The position numbers were made by a program, and so were the translations under genes. Positions 10,158 through 22,409 of a stretch of 64,000 bases of DNA are shown here, piece after piece. Under the pieces are notes generated by a model that was not told the DNA's origin, made no database searches, and saw only the letters and a program-made list of their open reading frames with translations. The stretch is from Ochotona curzoniae (lineage: Eukaryota > Chordata > Mammalia > Lagomorpha > Ochotonidae): NCBI RefSeq assembly GCF_017591425.1, contig NW_024466599.1, positions 27,194,001-27,258,000 on the forward strand, read 5' to 3'. The first letter of the stretch is position 1, and every line of letters begins with the position of its first letter.

Positions 10158-10634
10158 TGTTGTCCACATTAGGAGGAAATGGAAGAGGAAGAAGACAGAA
10201 GGAACTGCAGCGTTGGCTACAGATGAGAAAAGAACCTTAAAGCGAGCAGCAAGGACGGAAACAATTATACAGTTTTGTGTAAAAACTCTTCTGGTTGGTT
10301 CAAATGTCCCCAAAACATATTTGGAATGTCAAGACAGAGACTGGCCTTCAGAAAGCTGTACAACAAACATTTAAAAACCACAGAGGTCTGAAAACCTAGG
10401 TTATGTGTGACCATTTGCACGCTCTGATCTTTTTGTAGCAGGCTCATAGTTAAAGATCAAGAAAGAAGAGTAAATGAATTGGTGATTCACTTGCCAAGAA
10501 AACTTTCCTTGAAATGGGAAGTAGCCAGTGCAGACATTTTCATTTTGCCCAAAAAAGAATCATGAGCTTAAGACTTTCTCATTATTTTCACTTTGGACAA
10601 ACAGTAAAATGTTCTGTGACATAATTTGGCGTAA

Positions 10635-10932
10635 TGTACCAGTGCTGTGGAATAATAGCACCTATAGTATCCGTATCACATACGGGCACTGGTTCCTGTC
10701 CCAGCTGCTCCACTTCCAATCCAATTTTGCTCTGATGGCTTGGGAAAACAATAGAGAATGGGCTCAGGTCCTTGGTCCCCTGTACTCACATGTAAGACTC
10801 AGCCTGGCTGCTGGCTTTGGATAGGTTCAGCTCCCACCCTTGTGGCCATTTGGAGAGTAAACCAGTAGACAAAAGATCTTTCTGATGCTCTCTCACACAG
10901 TCTGTGAAATCTGCCTTGCATATAAAAATAAG
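10635..10932 (+). repeat. SINE, old class III
   Basis: Diverged plus copy: CGGGCACTGGTTCCTGTCCC, GGCTTGGGAAAACAATAG and GTAAACCAGTAGACAAAAG segments, with a TATAAAAATAAG tail. Confidence 0.75.
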
Positions 10933-10934
10933 TC

Positions 10935-12390
10935 GGCAGTAGCACTTAATATGTGTTTGTTGTTTACAATGCGAAACTACTTGTTAATTTTGTTTTCTCT
11001 GTATTTTCATATGCAAGGTAAATTTGGTTTGATGAATTTTATTCACTCCAACCATGGATTTGTTAAGCTTTATATAAACTTTCCAAAGATTTCTTGAGAT
11101 GTTGGGAATATTTTGGATTCTCCACCAATGGATCCCACCAAGTGAAAATGCAACTCTTAACACCCTTCCGGAAAGGAAGCCTGGCCTCACTGAGCCCAGA
11201 TAGTGTTCATTCTAACAGTAGGCAGGGATCAACACGTGCTCTCATTAAATTTTATTTCTTTATAGCTTACATTCAACTGTATAGTTAAAAAGAAAACTGA
11301 CCAGTTAGAACATCAGTCAGCCTACTGTCCATGGATATCAGGGCTGGCTGTAGAATATTCTCACAGTTTATTAAGGAAAATGCTTATCCCCAGGAGAATA
11401 GCCAAAGAGGGAAAACCTAGATGATATTCTGCATGATTTAACTTAGGTGAGATAAAGAATTCACACACCACCCAGGAGACAGAAATACTTCAAAGGAAAT
11501 CAGAAAGAACGTCTGAATGTCATGACCATCTGGAGACTTTTGATGGCCTTAGACCTCTGGCCCATTTTCTGAGGGTTTCAGTGGTTGGGTGCTGTCTAGG
11601 GTAGGCACCAGTCATGAGCTCACTCAAAGGGGATTCAGAAATCGGCCTAGAATAGGAGACAGGCCTGGGGACATCACTGGTTCCCCAAAGGCCCCCTTAG
11701 TTTAAATCTCATTTACCGACCTCCATAAACTTTTACTGTGCTGGATGATTCGGTCTAAAAATACCATGAGTAGATAACTGTCTTCCCAAAGCTTGCATCC
11801 AAGTTGAGGAGACAAGACACATATCCAAGAGATAGGCTACAAGGAGCATATATGCAGGAATACATATGCAAGAATAATACATATGCACGTTGTACAACCT
11901 GCCGATCACTGAAGGGTTATGAAACTAGATTCTGCCAGACCCTCAACCAGAAGCACTATCAGTACTTCGTCCGTTATACAATAAGGAAATCGTCTTGGTT
12001 TCCGCGCCCGATTTAGTAAATTGGAAAGCCAGGATTGGAACCCAAGCCATCAATAGCCATCAGGAGAACAATGACTGAATTACCCTGTGATTTACTACCA
12101 TGCGCAGTTCAGACATAATGTACAGTTAGTCATCATGATGCTACTGGATCCGCTGTCATTCTGAAAGAAGCGGTGACTAGGTTATCATTTGTATAAAAGA
12201 ATTTAATTTATTTCCACAGAAAATTATGAAACTGTGTGGGGTTTTTATATTTAATTTCTGTGGAAAAGGCCCCAAAATTATGTGAAAAGCACCACGATTA
12301 TCTGATGCACAGATAATTTGAGCAACTAGAGATGTAAATCACTGAGTTTTTCATGTTCAAACTTCATGTCCAATGTTACTGCTACTTCAT
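10935..12390. other. Unique intergenic sequence
   Basis: AT-rich sequence with no SINE, coding frame or RNA gene that I recognise. Confidence 0.45.
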
Positions 12391-12408
12391 TAAATATGTG
12401 GAACTTTT

Positions 12409-12723
12409 TTTGGTTTGTATTGGAAAATCAGATTTTCCAGAGAGAAGGAGAGACAGAGATAAAGATCTCCCTTCTGCTGGTTCATTCCCCAAGTAGCCAC
12501 GATAGCTGGAACTGAGCCAATCCGAAGCCAGGAACCAGGAACCTCATCTGGGTCTCCCACACGGATGCAGGGTCCCAAGGTCTTGCGCCATCCTCTTCTG
12601 TTTTCCCAAGCCACAAAGCAGGGAGCTGGAGGGGAAGTGGAGCAGCCAGGACATGAGCCATGATCCACAAGGGATGCTGGCTCATGCAATGTGAGGATTT
12701 AACTAAGCAACCACACTGGGCCC
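12409..12723 (-). repeat. SINE, class II, with perfect 16-bp TSD
   Basis: Full-length minus copy. AATATGTGGAACTTTT lies on both sides (12393-12408 and 12724-12739), which fixes the insertion boundaries exactly. Confidence 0.95.
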
Positions 12724-12739
12724 AATATGTGGAACTTTT

Positions 12740-13235
12740 GTTTCCTGTTCAACTCCTGCAAAAATTAGATAAACCATTCATGGACTCCTTATTGTGAGCC
12801 ACAATTCCACAGCACTGGAGCCATAAAGGTGTATCGGGAATTAAGACAATATATTCAACATGAAAATCTGCCTCTCAAAAACAAATCAACTTCTTAGGAC
12901 ATGTTGTGATATCCAGGATTCCTTGTTCAACTTTCCTGCTTGGACACAAGGCACCAGGAAAGAGCAAATGGCTGGGCTGCAGTGAGCAGGCCCTTTCATT
13001 CAGCCTGCCTATGATTTGAGAGAGTGAAAGGCAGCCACAGTTCCAGAAGGATGAGCATACAGGAAATGCCTCAAGCACTATTAGTTCAGAATGTAGTCAA
13101 GTGTAACCACAAGGGCTCCTCTTGGAGGATCTGTCATGTGCACCTGTTATACATATCTAGCTGCTGGTGTTTGGCCTCTATTAAAAAAAAAAAAATCACA
13201 CTGAATCTATACAAACTAGGTTTTTAGAACTGCTC
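12740..13235. other. Unique intergenic sequence
   Basis: About 500 bp without a recognised element, apart from an A13 run at 13182-13194. Confidence 0.45.
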
Positions 13236-13239
13236 AGTA

Positions 13240-13425
13240 GCAATGCTGGGATCCAGAACGCCCATGTGGCGGGCAGGAGCCATCACCTGCTGCCTCCCAG
13301 GCTGTACGTGAGCAGGAAGCTGGAAACAGGGGTAGAGCGAGGACTCAAACCCAGGAATGCGGGGAGCCACCAAGGGTGTTTTAACATCCCTGCAAATACC
13401 CACTCCGAAATTCATATTCTGTCAG
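13240..13425 (-). repeat. SINE fragment, old class IV
   Basis: Minus copy with CATCACCTGCTGCCTCCCAG and AGGACTCAAACCCAGGAATG, the variant seen in older lagomorph C-type SINEs. Only the head half is present. Confidence 0.7.
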
Positions 13426-13699
13426 TGATAGCCACTTACCCTTAGCCTTAGAAGTACTATTTAAGTTAGTTTTATTTTTATGTGAATTGATAGTAGTTTG
13501 GGTATTAAAAAAAATAATAACTGTAATGAATACAGACTAAAATGATCACACTCTTTCCACAATTGGAAGTGATTAGACGATATCAAATTTAATTCACATT
13601 GCATCAGAAAATACATATGAAATCAGCAAACAATTGTTCAGTCTTAAAAACACAGTGTTACTGATTGTCCCAATTATTGTTTCTTCAAAAGAAAAACAG
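13426..13699. other. Unique AT-rich intergenic sequence
   Basis: Nothing recognised. Confidence 0.4.
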
Positions 13700-13985
13700 C
13701 TCAGGGATCAGGGCTATGGCACATCATGTTGAACTTGCAACACTGATATTCCATATCAGAGCGCCGGTTCAAACCGCAGCTGCTTCACTTGCAGCTTCTT
13801 GCTAATGCCCTTGGGAAGTGAGCGGACGGGGGTCCAAGTGTCTGTACCCCTGCCGCCCACGTGCAAGACCAGCATGGGCTTCTGTTCTCCTCTTGGCGCT
13901 TCCCCAACCCTGGCTACTGTGGCCACTTGGACATTGAAGATTTGCATTTTTCTGTCACTCTGCTTTTCAATTAAGTTTATAGTAG
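13700..13985 (+). repeat. SINE, old class III
   Basis: Plus copy: GCGCCGGTTCAAACCGCAGC retains a better box B than the young class; the end TGTCACTCTGCTTTTCAATT is the rabbit-like tail. Confidence 0.75.
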
Positions 13986-14118
13986 TAGAAAAAAAGAGAG
14001 AGAACATGATGAAAGGAAAAAAATAAAAGTTTGGAGGTCCCAGTTCTCCTTTATTAAAGTTCAGCAAACTGAAAATATCTTGGCAAAGGCCTACCTCACC
14101 TATCAAAGAAGTTTTTTT

Positions 14119-14424
14119 AAAAAAAGATTTATTTTTTATTATTGGAAATGCATTTATAGAGAGGAGGAGAGACAGAGAGGAAGATCTTCTGTCTGATGAT
14201 TCGCTCCCCAGGTGGCCGCAACAACCAAACGGAGCCAGTCCAAAGCCAGGATCTCCCACACGAGTGCAGGGTCTCAAGGCTTTGGTCCGTCCTCGACTGC
14301 TTTCCCAGGCCGCAAGCAGGGAGCTGGATGGGAAGTGGGCCTGCCAGGAGTAGAACCGGTACCCATATGGGATCCCGGCATGTGCAAGGCAAGGACCCCA
14401 GCCGCTAGGCCACCTCACTGGGCC
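14119..14424 (-). repeat. SINE, young class I
   Basis: Full-length minus copy from the TTTATTTTTTATTATTGG tail to CACTGGGCCCC. AAGAAGTTTT is present on both flanks as a probable TSD. Confidence 0.92.
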
Positions 14425-14532
14425 CCAAGAAGTTTTCTTGGTTGGCAAGAAAACCATCTTCTTTTTTGGTCTTGGAGGCTGAAACTTGCAATTAAAAAAA
14501 TGGTTGGGCTAACAAACAGAGCATGGCTTTTT

Positions 14533-14872
14533 TTTTAAAGATGTATTTAATTAGTTTTATTGGAAAGGCAGATACACAGAGAGGAGGAGAGATAGAGAGG
14601 AAGACCCTCCGCCTAATGATTCACTTCCCAAGTGACTGCAATGGTCAGAGCTGAGCTGATCCATAGCCAGGAGCCAGGAGCCAGGAACTTCCTCTGGGCC
14701 CCACACATGAATGCAGGGCCTCAAATCCCCAGGCTGTCCTCCACTGTTCTCCCTGGCCACAAGCAGGGAGCTGGATGGGAAATGGGGCTGCCAGGATAGG
14801 AACTAGCTCCCACACGGGATCCCCTCGCATGTAAGGCAAGGACCCCAGCCACTAGGCTACTGCGTTGGGCCC
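14533..14872 (-). repeat. SINE, class I/II, with TSD
   Basis: Full-length minus copy. AGAGCATGGCTTTTT at 14518-14532 is matched by AGAGTATGGCTTTTT at about 14873-14887, with one difference. Confidence 0.93.
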
Positions 14873-15024
14873 AGAGTATGGCTTTTTAACCATTATAGTC
14901 TTCAGCTTTCTGAGAGTCAAGTACCAGCTTTGCATCCTGCATGTTAGGAGATATTTGAATCTAGTGGGATTATCCAAAAGATATTTTGGTATATCAAGTC
15001 AGAATATTTAGAATTGTAATTTCC

Positions 15025-15563
15025 CCCACAAGCGAAACTAGAGACCAGGAGGGAGCACAGGTCATGCCGAGCTAGGCTCTTGTACCTACTGGTCTGTGTG
15101 AGCCAGGAACGCTAAGCCACAGTGTCTAAGGCAATCAAAATACCGGACTCAGAACCCTAACCAAGAAAAGACAGAAGACGGAACAAGTCAATCAACCATC
15201 TCAGCTATATGTTGGCAGCGAAATACGGGGCAAACAGAGACTCTAAGATGGACTATGTCAATCAGTAGATTCTTCAAAGATCTCATCGTGCTTGGAATGG
15301 CAAGATTGTTAGCAATTCAAAACTGGTGAACCATCAAAACCACTTGAACAAGACCTTCAGAGCATGCCCTCTATCTGGGACCTGGGGAGGGTGGGAAACT
15401 GGGTGGGGCTTCTCCCTTAATATCCCCCTTTAAACACGAAGGAAACAATATGGAAATAATAGTCTTACCCACTTTCCTGTAGCCCTTGAGCCTTTTTACC
15501 CCAATTAACTATGTAAAGTTTATAAAATAATTTTTAATTAACTCAAAAAAATTAAATAAATAA
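15025..15563 (+). mobile_element. L1-like 3' end insertion with 16-bp TSD
   Basis: A 539-bp insert flanked by perfect TAGAATTGTAATTTCC (15009-15024 and 15564-15579). It ends TTTACCCCAATTAACTATGT... and then an A-rich AATAAATAA tail. The last roughly 380 bp match 20482-20880 in inverted orientation. There is no ORF; I infer the 3' UTR of a lagomorph L1 subfamily. Confidence 0.75.
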
Positions 15564-15579
15564 TAGAATTGTAATTTCC

Positions 15580-15930
15580 TTGTTGTTGTTTGCTGTCCTA
15601 GACAACCGTAGCATTGTCATCACTCTCACCCCTAAAACCAGGATATTAATAGGTCACATTTAGTTTAAAACAGAGGAAAGGTATCTGCCCGTGCATCTTT
15701 CCCCTGGTAACCACAAGTCAGCTGTAGGTGTGGCTCCGACCTGTACTGTCTGAGACAGTGGTCACTAGTCAGAAGCAAGTATTTAAATTTAAATTAACAA
15801 AAATAGAATGAACTTTGAAAGTCAGTGCTTAAGTTGCACAAACCGCATATGTAAGGGGTTGCTGCATTGGACAGGGCTGGGGGCACTGTAGCGTCGGAGA
15901 CTGCTCTATCGCGCTCATCTCATCTTGTGT
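15580..15930. other. Unique intergenic sequence
   Basis: Nothing recognised apart from the T-rich start of the next SINE. Confidence 0.4.
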
Positions 15931-15933
15931 TGG

Positions 15934-16230
15934 TTTTTTTTTTTTTTTTTTGGAAAGTGGAAAGAGAGATTTTCTTGCACTATTTCACTCCTCTAATAAC
16001 CATAACAGCTAAGTCTGGGCCAAGCTAGGAGCCAGGAGCCAGGCATTCCAACCAGGTTCGCCCTGTGGGGAACAGGGACCAAAAACTACTTATACCATCT
16101 GCCATTGCCTTCACAAGTCCCTTAGCAGGGAACTTAATTGGAAGTGGAACAGCCAGGACTCAAACCTGCATGCATACAGATGTTGGCATCACGAGCAGAG
16201 GCTTAATGCACTATGCTGCAACATCTATCC
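15934..16230 (-). repeat. SINE, old class III
   Basis: Diverged minus copy with a T22 tail side and GTCCCTTAGCAGGGAACTTA and GAACAGCCAGGACTCAAACC body segments. Confidence 0.8.
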
Positions 16231-16719
16231 TTGCCTGGTACATCAAGGACACTGCTAGACATTTGTTGATTAATTTACACTTCTCTTTCTCTGGTTCAAG
16301 AAGTAGCAGCATGTGACACACACACACAAAAACATGTAAACACCGCAAATTATGTTTACTCCAGTTTCTCAAAACCAGACCTATAACTTAATTTGCTCCT
16401 TCTCCATATCTGGAAGGAGATCACTTTAAAAGTATAATTTCATTCTTCAGTGAACTAAACAGATATGCTTTATTTTGTACGCTGGGTATACCAATATGTA
16501 TATGATTTAAGAAATCAATTATAATAAGTGTGAGAGGCATTTTACCAAAAGATTTACTATTGTGAATATTTTCAAAAGTGAAAATTGCTTTGTGAAACAC
16601 ATCACTGTATGAAAATGAGAATTTGCAGTGACTTGAGTCAACAACGAAAAATAATTTTCTCTACAGATGCCAAGGTAGCCATCTGAAGCCGAGCACCTGG
16701 TTGGACTTAGTGTTATTAT

Positions 16720-16905
16720 TAATTATACCTACATACCGAGCACAGTGCTGCACTGCACATATGTGCCTCATTTTATTCTCATGTTATGAGATAGAGCAGG
16801 TCCTAACCACCTGCATTTGGCAGATGATGCTCAGAAAGACTGATCTTTTGTGTCTGGTGCTCTATCTTCTTTTCACTTATACCAACAAGGGCATGTTGAC
16901 CACCT
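16720..16905 (-). repeat. MIR-like fragment
   Basis: Weak match to the MIR 3' half on minus: CCGAGCACAGTGCTG, CTCATTTTATTCTCA and GCAGATGATGCTCAGAAAG correspond to known MIR blocks. Ancient and degraded. Confidence 0.5.
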
Positions 16906-17039
16906 GCAGTGACTCTGTAGAAAGGGGAACTTTTCATTGTTCCGCGCCATTTAGATGGAACCACTTTCCTGGAAATTCAATTTTTTTTTTAAGTTACATA
17001 TTATTTGTGTGAACTGAAACTACTGTGTCATTCTACTGG

Positions 17040-17690
17040 AAAAATTAGATCTCACTCGCTGTTCACGGAAGACCTTTAGAGAGTACATCTGCTGAAATAT
17101 CAGTGAAAAATGGGAGTGGTGCTGAAAAGAAAGCAGACTGTGTCAATCTGTGGAGTTAACCGATCTGATCCAGTGAGCACAACATGGAAGTGTTAAGACA
17201 TTGGAGGAGCAATTGACAATGCTGATGGAGTGACTCTCACACCACCCCTCAGCCTGGAAAACCAAGAGCTGTGCTCTTCCTCACCTAGGAACCAACTGTT
17301 CCAGCGCTACACCACCGTGGTCACGAGCTGGAAGCCGCCGAGATCTGGAAGGTGCCACCTGCACGGCTGGCTGCGGCATCACCCAGGACCAGCTGCCGTG
17401 TGCACAGGCTACATGGATGCCTCACCATGCTCCCTGATGGAACTGCGTGCTGAGGCCCCTTCTGCAGCCAGCTGCTGTTACAGGAGACAGACGTGCCTCC
17501 GCAATGTGCCAAACAGCGGGCACAACTTCCCAGGTCTTACAGACAAGCGTGCGATCATTGAAACTGAAGTTCTTACATAATAGGAGTTGCAAGACAGGAT
17601 ACAGTAATAGCTGCAGGATGCAATCTTTGGCTTGCTCTACTTCAGTACAGGAAAGCAAGGTGCAAGGAGGATAAAGAGCTCAAATGTTTC
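17040..17690. other. Unassigned GC-richer unique block
   Basis: About 650 bp that is noticeably more GC-rich than its surroundings at 17225-17540. It contains overlapping open frames of 116 and 75 codons that match nothing I know. It could be an exapted element, a noncoding exon or an old pseudogene; I do not assign it. Confidence 0.3.
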
Positions 17691-17934
17691 CTTTAAATAA
17701 ACCGTACATTTTTATACTGCATGTTTATAGAATACTGAAAAAAAGTATTCATATAAATTTATTAGAGGAACTCTATGACAATAGAAAGGCTATAGGATCA
17801 AACAAACTGTATTACTGTTGTAATACAACTTCCAGCACAGAAATTTCAACTTCTGCTATTCTGGTACTGCCCAATAGGTGTGATAATCCCATCTAGTTGC
17901 ATTGCCTACTGTTGCGTAGGTTAGTGCACTCGTT

Positions 17935-18000
17935 AAAACTGCATATAAATCACCTAGGAATCTTACAAAAAATGTAGATTCTGATTAACTAGATTGGGAT
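17935..18000 (+). repeat. MER5-like (hAT) fragment
   Basis: Resembles the MER5 block TGCATCAGAATCACCTGG...GTTAAAACACAGATT: here ATATAAATCACCTAGGAATC and AGATTCTGATTAACTAG. Short and diverged. Confidence 0.4.
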
Positions 18001-18001
18001 A

Positions 18002-18330
18002 GGTTCTAGTGCAATGGCTCAAAGGACTAATCCTACACCTCACAGCTGCAGTATCAAATAAGGGTGCTGATTCTTGCCCCAGAAGCTCCACCGCCTGTCC
18101 AGCTGCCTGTTGGTGGCCTAGGAAAGCAGTAGCAGATGACCCGAAGACTTGGGACCCTACACCTGCATGGGAAACCCAGAAGAAGCTCTTGGCTCCTGGC
18201 TTTGGATTGGCTCAACTCTGGCTAGTTGTGGCTATTTGGGGAGTGAACCAGCAAATGGAAGATCTTCCTGTCTGCCTCTGCCTCTCTCTCTGTAAATCTG
18301 CCTTTACAATAAAAAGAAATATTTTTCCAG
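18002..18330 (+). repeat. SINE, class II
   Basis: Plus copy with TAATCCTACACCTCACAGC in the head and GTAAATCTGCCTTTACAATA at the end. Confidence 0.85.
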
Positions 18331-18670
18331 AAAAAGCAGATTAAAATAGAACTTGCAATTCTAAATTTGTAGCAGGCGATGCTGGTGCTGCTCACGTACG
18401 GATCATCATGGGTGAGCCTTCCCAGACCAGGCTGCACGGTGAATGGCATATGCTGAGATAGTTAATGTTCCCCTTAACCCTGAGGCAGCCGAGTGAGGTC
18501 AGATACGGGCAAAGCATCCAAGCCAGTTGTTTCAGGCTTACATCAGTATGTGATAAAAATGATTGCCATCGGTACCGTGATATAGTCAGCATCGCATTAT
18601 TTCAATAATATGTCAATTTAGTCTTGGATCAGTCTGCCAACATGTATGCTCTTTTTAAAATCTTATGCTA

Positions 18671-18999
18671 GAGATGGGTGTTTGGCACAGCAGTTAAGAT
18701 GTTATTTGGGCTGCCCACATGGCATACAAGAGTTCCAAGGATCAAGTTCCAACTCCATTTCCGGTCCAGTCTCCCAACAATGTACACCGTGGGAGACTCG
18801 CACAGTGAGTGCTGCCACACACGTGAGAGATATCCTGAGTTGCTGCTCCTGGCTCACCTGGTCCAGCCCCAGCTGCTGTAGGCATTTGGGGGGTGAATGA
18901 ACAAATGGATGCTGCATCTCTCTATGTATAGCTCTCTCTTCCACTCCCCTGCCCCTCTCTCCTGTCTCTCTCTGCCTTCCAAATAGAAAATAAATATTA
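18671..18999 (+). repeat. SINE, old class IV
   Basis: Begins ATGGGTGTTTGGCACAGCAG and ends TCTGCCTTCCAAATAG before an A-rich tail. This is the same older family as the minus copies near 13.3, 33.6 and 61.0 kb. Confidence 0.8.
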
Positions 19000-19850
19000 A
19001 AATATTTTGTTACTACCAGAGACAGAAAAAAACATCGGGTGTCTTTGCAACAAATTACAGGAACCTAAGATAACAACAAGCAACTAATCTATAACCAAGT
19101 CAACCCTACCATAAAGATTTACAGTGAAAGAAAATTACGAATGTCAGTTTATCTCAGTCTGAAATCCAAGTCCATGCCATGGCTGCACATATTCCACCAG
19201 TGACACCAAAATGAAGGAAAAAAACATGCACTCTGCTTGTCCATCACACATGCAGTGCTCTTTGTAGAAAAGCGAAAAATCACCAAAAATGATTTTGTGG
19301 GAACACAAAACTTTCTGGGTCCTCTGAGAAAGTTCAGTTTGTCACCTCTGAGGATAGGACTCACTCCGCCCCCAAATACTGTGCATGCTTTACGACGGTT
19401 TCAACTTGATCTGGTGGCAGCACAGATAGAAGAAGGAATAAATAAGTTACAGTGGCAACCCTCTGTAGGCCTGTGCCGGATACCATAACTTAAAAGATGG
19501 CTAAATCATATAGTTAAGCCATTTTTCCCTGTCCAAATATATAAAATCACAGCAGGTAATACAAACGGGGATTCAAAGATATCCTTTATGTGCCTGAAGT
19601 CTTACTGTCATTCAAAAAACCTAGAACTGACAAATGTATTGGAGAGCAGGGCAGTTGCCTGCTGCTGTAGTTTCAGGCCGGTGGCTCAAGCACATCCGAA
19701 AGTGTTACAATGCTCCAGGAGTGGACAAACTGGGATTAATGTGACATGATGCAAAACGCAAGAATGAAGATGTGAAAGGACACTGAACCTGACCGTGAGG
19801 CGCCAGATCTTGCCTAAGGAGCAGTGGACAAAATGTGAGGAGGAGAAAAA
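19000..19850. other. Unique intergenic sequence
   Basis: Contains an 83-codon plus frame (19237-19488) with no homology I recognise and no flanking retroposition marks. Otherwise nothing seen. Confidence 0.35.
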
Positions 19851-19853
19851 AAA

Positions 19854-20180
19854 GGGCCCGGCGGCATGGCCTAGCAGCTAAAGTCCTCGCCTTGAACATG
19901 CCAGGATCCCATATGGACGCCGGTTCTAATCCCGGCAGCTCCACTTCCCATCCAGCTCCTTGCTTGTGGCTGGAAAAGCAGTTGAGGACGGTCCAAGGCT
20001 TTGGGAGCCTGCACCTGCATGGGATACCCGGGAGAGGTTCCTGGATCCTGGCTCCGGATCAGCATAACATCGGCCGTTGCACTCACTTGGGGAGTGAATC
20101 ATCGGATGGAAGATCTTCCTGTCTCTCCTCCTCTCTGTATATCAGACTTTCCAATAAATAAATAAATCTTTACAAAAAAA
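19854..20180 (+). repeat. SINE, young class I
   Basis: Close to the inferred consensus: GGGCCCGGCGGCATGGCC head and CCAATAAATAAATAAATC tail. Confidence 0.95.
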
Positions 20181-20443
20181 TTACTAATCCTGTATAGTCT
20201 ATACATTCTACACAAAATATAAGAGCCATAACAATAATTTTCCACAAAACATTTTAAATATTTCAATTAATATTTGACAAGTAAAAATAATGTTACATGG
20301 GAGAATTTAAGTTTAATCCAAATTTACATAGAAGCCAGACATATGAAGGTGTTCATATTATCTATGATATCAAAGATTAGGAAAGTCATTAGATAAATTT
20401 TGATTCTCACCCTGATATGCTAAGCAATAATGATAAAAATCTT

Positions 20444-21081
20444 TTGTGTGTGTATGTGTTGAAACAAACTAGTCTTGCCGATTTTTTATTATTATTATAT
20501 TTTTGACAATCTTTACATAGTTAATTGGGGTAAAAAGGTTCAAGGGCTACAGGAAAGTGGATAAGACTTATTTCCATATTGTTTCCTTCATGTATCTGAG
20601 GTAAAGGGGGATATTAAGAGAAAAGCCCCACCCACTTTCCCACCCATCCCAGGTCATGGATGTGGGGCATGCTCCGAGGGTCTTGCTCAAGTGGTTTTGA
20701 TGATTCACCAGTTATGAATCGCTGCCAATCTTACCACTCCAAGCACGATGAGGTCGTTGAAGCATCCACTAATTGACATAGTCTATCATAGAGTCTCTGT
20801 TTGCCCCGTATTTCGCTGCCAACATATAACTGACATGGTTGATTGACTTGTTCTGTCTTCTGTCTTTTCTTGGTTAGAGTTCTGCGTCCAGCATTTCGAT
20901 TGGGGAGATTCCCAAAGAAACTTTGTCTGAGGTGTTCCCAGACCAGATTCTTGTATGTTCTAACAAGCACAGGGCCAGGCACAGTCCATCGCCCTGATCA
21001 GCTGGTGGTTGCAATTGCTGGGTTGGTTCTGTTTTCAGTCCCAACTTCCACTGGAACCAATGGGTGTTGCAGTCCAGCCTG
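20444..21081 (-). mobile_element. L1-like 3' end insertion with TSD and extra 3' segment
   Basis: A 638-bp minus-strand insert between 18-bp direct repeats with one mismatch (20426-20443 and 21082-21099). It has the same 3' region as 15025-15563 but a longer and different 5' part. Beyond the A-rich tail (20482-20510 on plus) there is a further 38 bp (20444-20481) before the duplication, consistent with a 3' transduction. Confidence 0.7.
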
Positions 21082-21284
21082 AATGATGATAAAAATCTTA
21101 TAAAGGTGTATCACTTATTGGAAAGTCTTTAAAAGCCTAATACAAAAACACTTTGTGTGTGAATGTGTGTGTATGAGTAGGTTCTAGGGTTTCCCAATCA
21201 TGGCATCACTGACAATTTGACCAGATAATTCTTTTCTAAGAAGAGGATGTCTATAGCGAGATGTTTAGCAATATTCTTGGCCCT

Positions 21285-21552
21285 GGACCCAGCACGATAG
21301 TGTAGTGGCTAAAGTCCTCACCTTGAACGCACCAGGATCCCATATGGACAGTGGTTCTAATCCCGGCAGCTCCACTTCCCATCCAGCTCCCTGCTTGTGG
21401 CCTGGGAAAGCAGTTGAGGATGGTCCAAAGCCTTGGGATCCTGCACCTGCGTGGGAGACCTGGAGGAAGTTCCTGGTTCCTGGCTTCAGATCAGCGCAGC
21501 ACCAGCCTTTGCGGCCACTAGGAGTGAATCATCGGACGGAAGATCTTGCTCT
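21285..21552 (+). repeat. SINE, young class I, 3' truncated
   Basis: Normal head and body, then the match stops at GGAAGATCTTGCTCT and runs into unrelated sequence with no A-rich tail. Confidence 0.9.
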
Positions 21553-21716
21553 GCTGAGCACTTTTTGGAGCTTGCTCAAATTGATAATTGATGGCGATTT
21601 TTCAAATTATTTATGTGAGACAGAAATAGGCCGTTCATCCTCTGGCTTAATTCCTAAATACTTTCAACAACCAAAGTTGGGCCAGGCCAAATTCAGGAGC
21701 CAACAACAAGACTTCA

Positions 21717-22040
21717 GTCCTGGGCAAAGTCCTACCCTAGCAGCTGAAGTCCTCAGCTTGCATACAATGGGATCCCATATGGGTGCCAGTTCATGTTTCT
21801 GGCTGCTCCATTTTCCAACCAGCTTCCCACTAGAGGTCTGGGAAGCAATGAAGGCGGGCCCAAAGCCCAAATGGAAGATCCAGAAGAAGCTCCAGGCTCC
21901 TAGCTTCAGATCAACTCAGCTCTGGCTGCTGTGGCCACCCGGGGAGTGAACCAGCAGACAGAAAATCTTTGTCTCCCCTCTCTGTAAATCTGCCTTTCCA
22001 ACAAAATAAATAAATGAATAAATCTTAAAAAAAAAAAACT
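21717..22040 (+). repeat. SINE, class II
   Basis: Plus copy: AGCTGAAGTCCTCAGCTTGC head region and an AAATAAATAAATGAATAAAT tail plus A12. Confidence 0.88.
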
Positions 22041-22149
22041 AAACTAAATGTGAAACATTTCTGTATCTAACGCTTGCAAAATAGCCTACTGTCATTATTA
22101 TGTCATTTAATGGATGTGAACACAAGAGTTTCCATTTTGGATTCTTTCA

Positions 22150-22409
22150 TTGTGCCATTCATGAACTCCCCCAAACAACTGCAACAGTCAGGACTGGCTC
22201 AGGCTGAAGTCAGGATCCTGAAACTCCATCCAGGTCTCTCATGAGAACACTAGGTGCCCAAGTACTTGGACCATTTTCCACTGCTTTCCCAGGTACCTTA
22301 GCAGGGAACTAGATTAGAAGTGGAGCAGCTGGAAGTTGAACCAGAACTCCCATATGGGATGCCAGTGTTGCACGTGGCAGCCAATGTGTTATACCACAAC
22401 TGGGGCCCC
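22150..22409 (-). repeat. SINE, old class III
   Basis: Minus copy lacking the tail region, ending ACCACAACTGGGGCCC. Confidence 0.78.

Noticed and set aside
19237..19488. 83-codon plus frame in unique sequence as a gene
   Set aside because: No recognisable homology, no splice or promoter context, and a length expected by chance.
15025..21081. Intact L1 ORF2 or endogenous retroviral gag/pol
   Set aside because: Only 3' ends and LTR fragments are visible; no coding domain of either type was seen.
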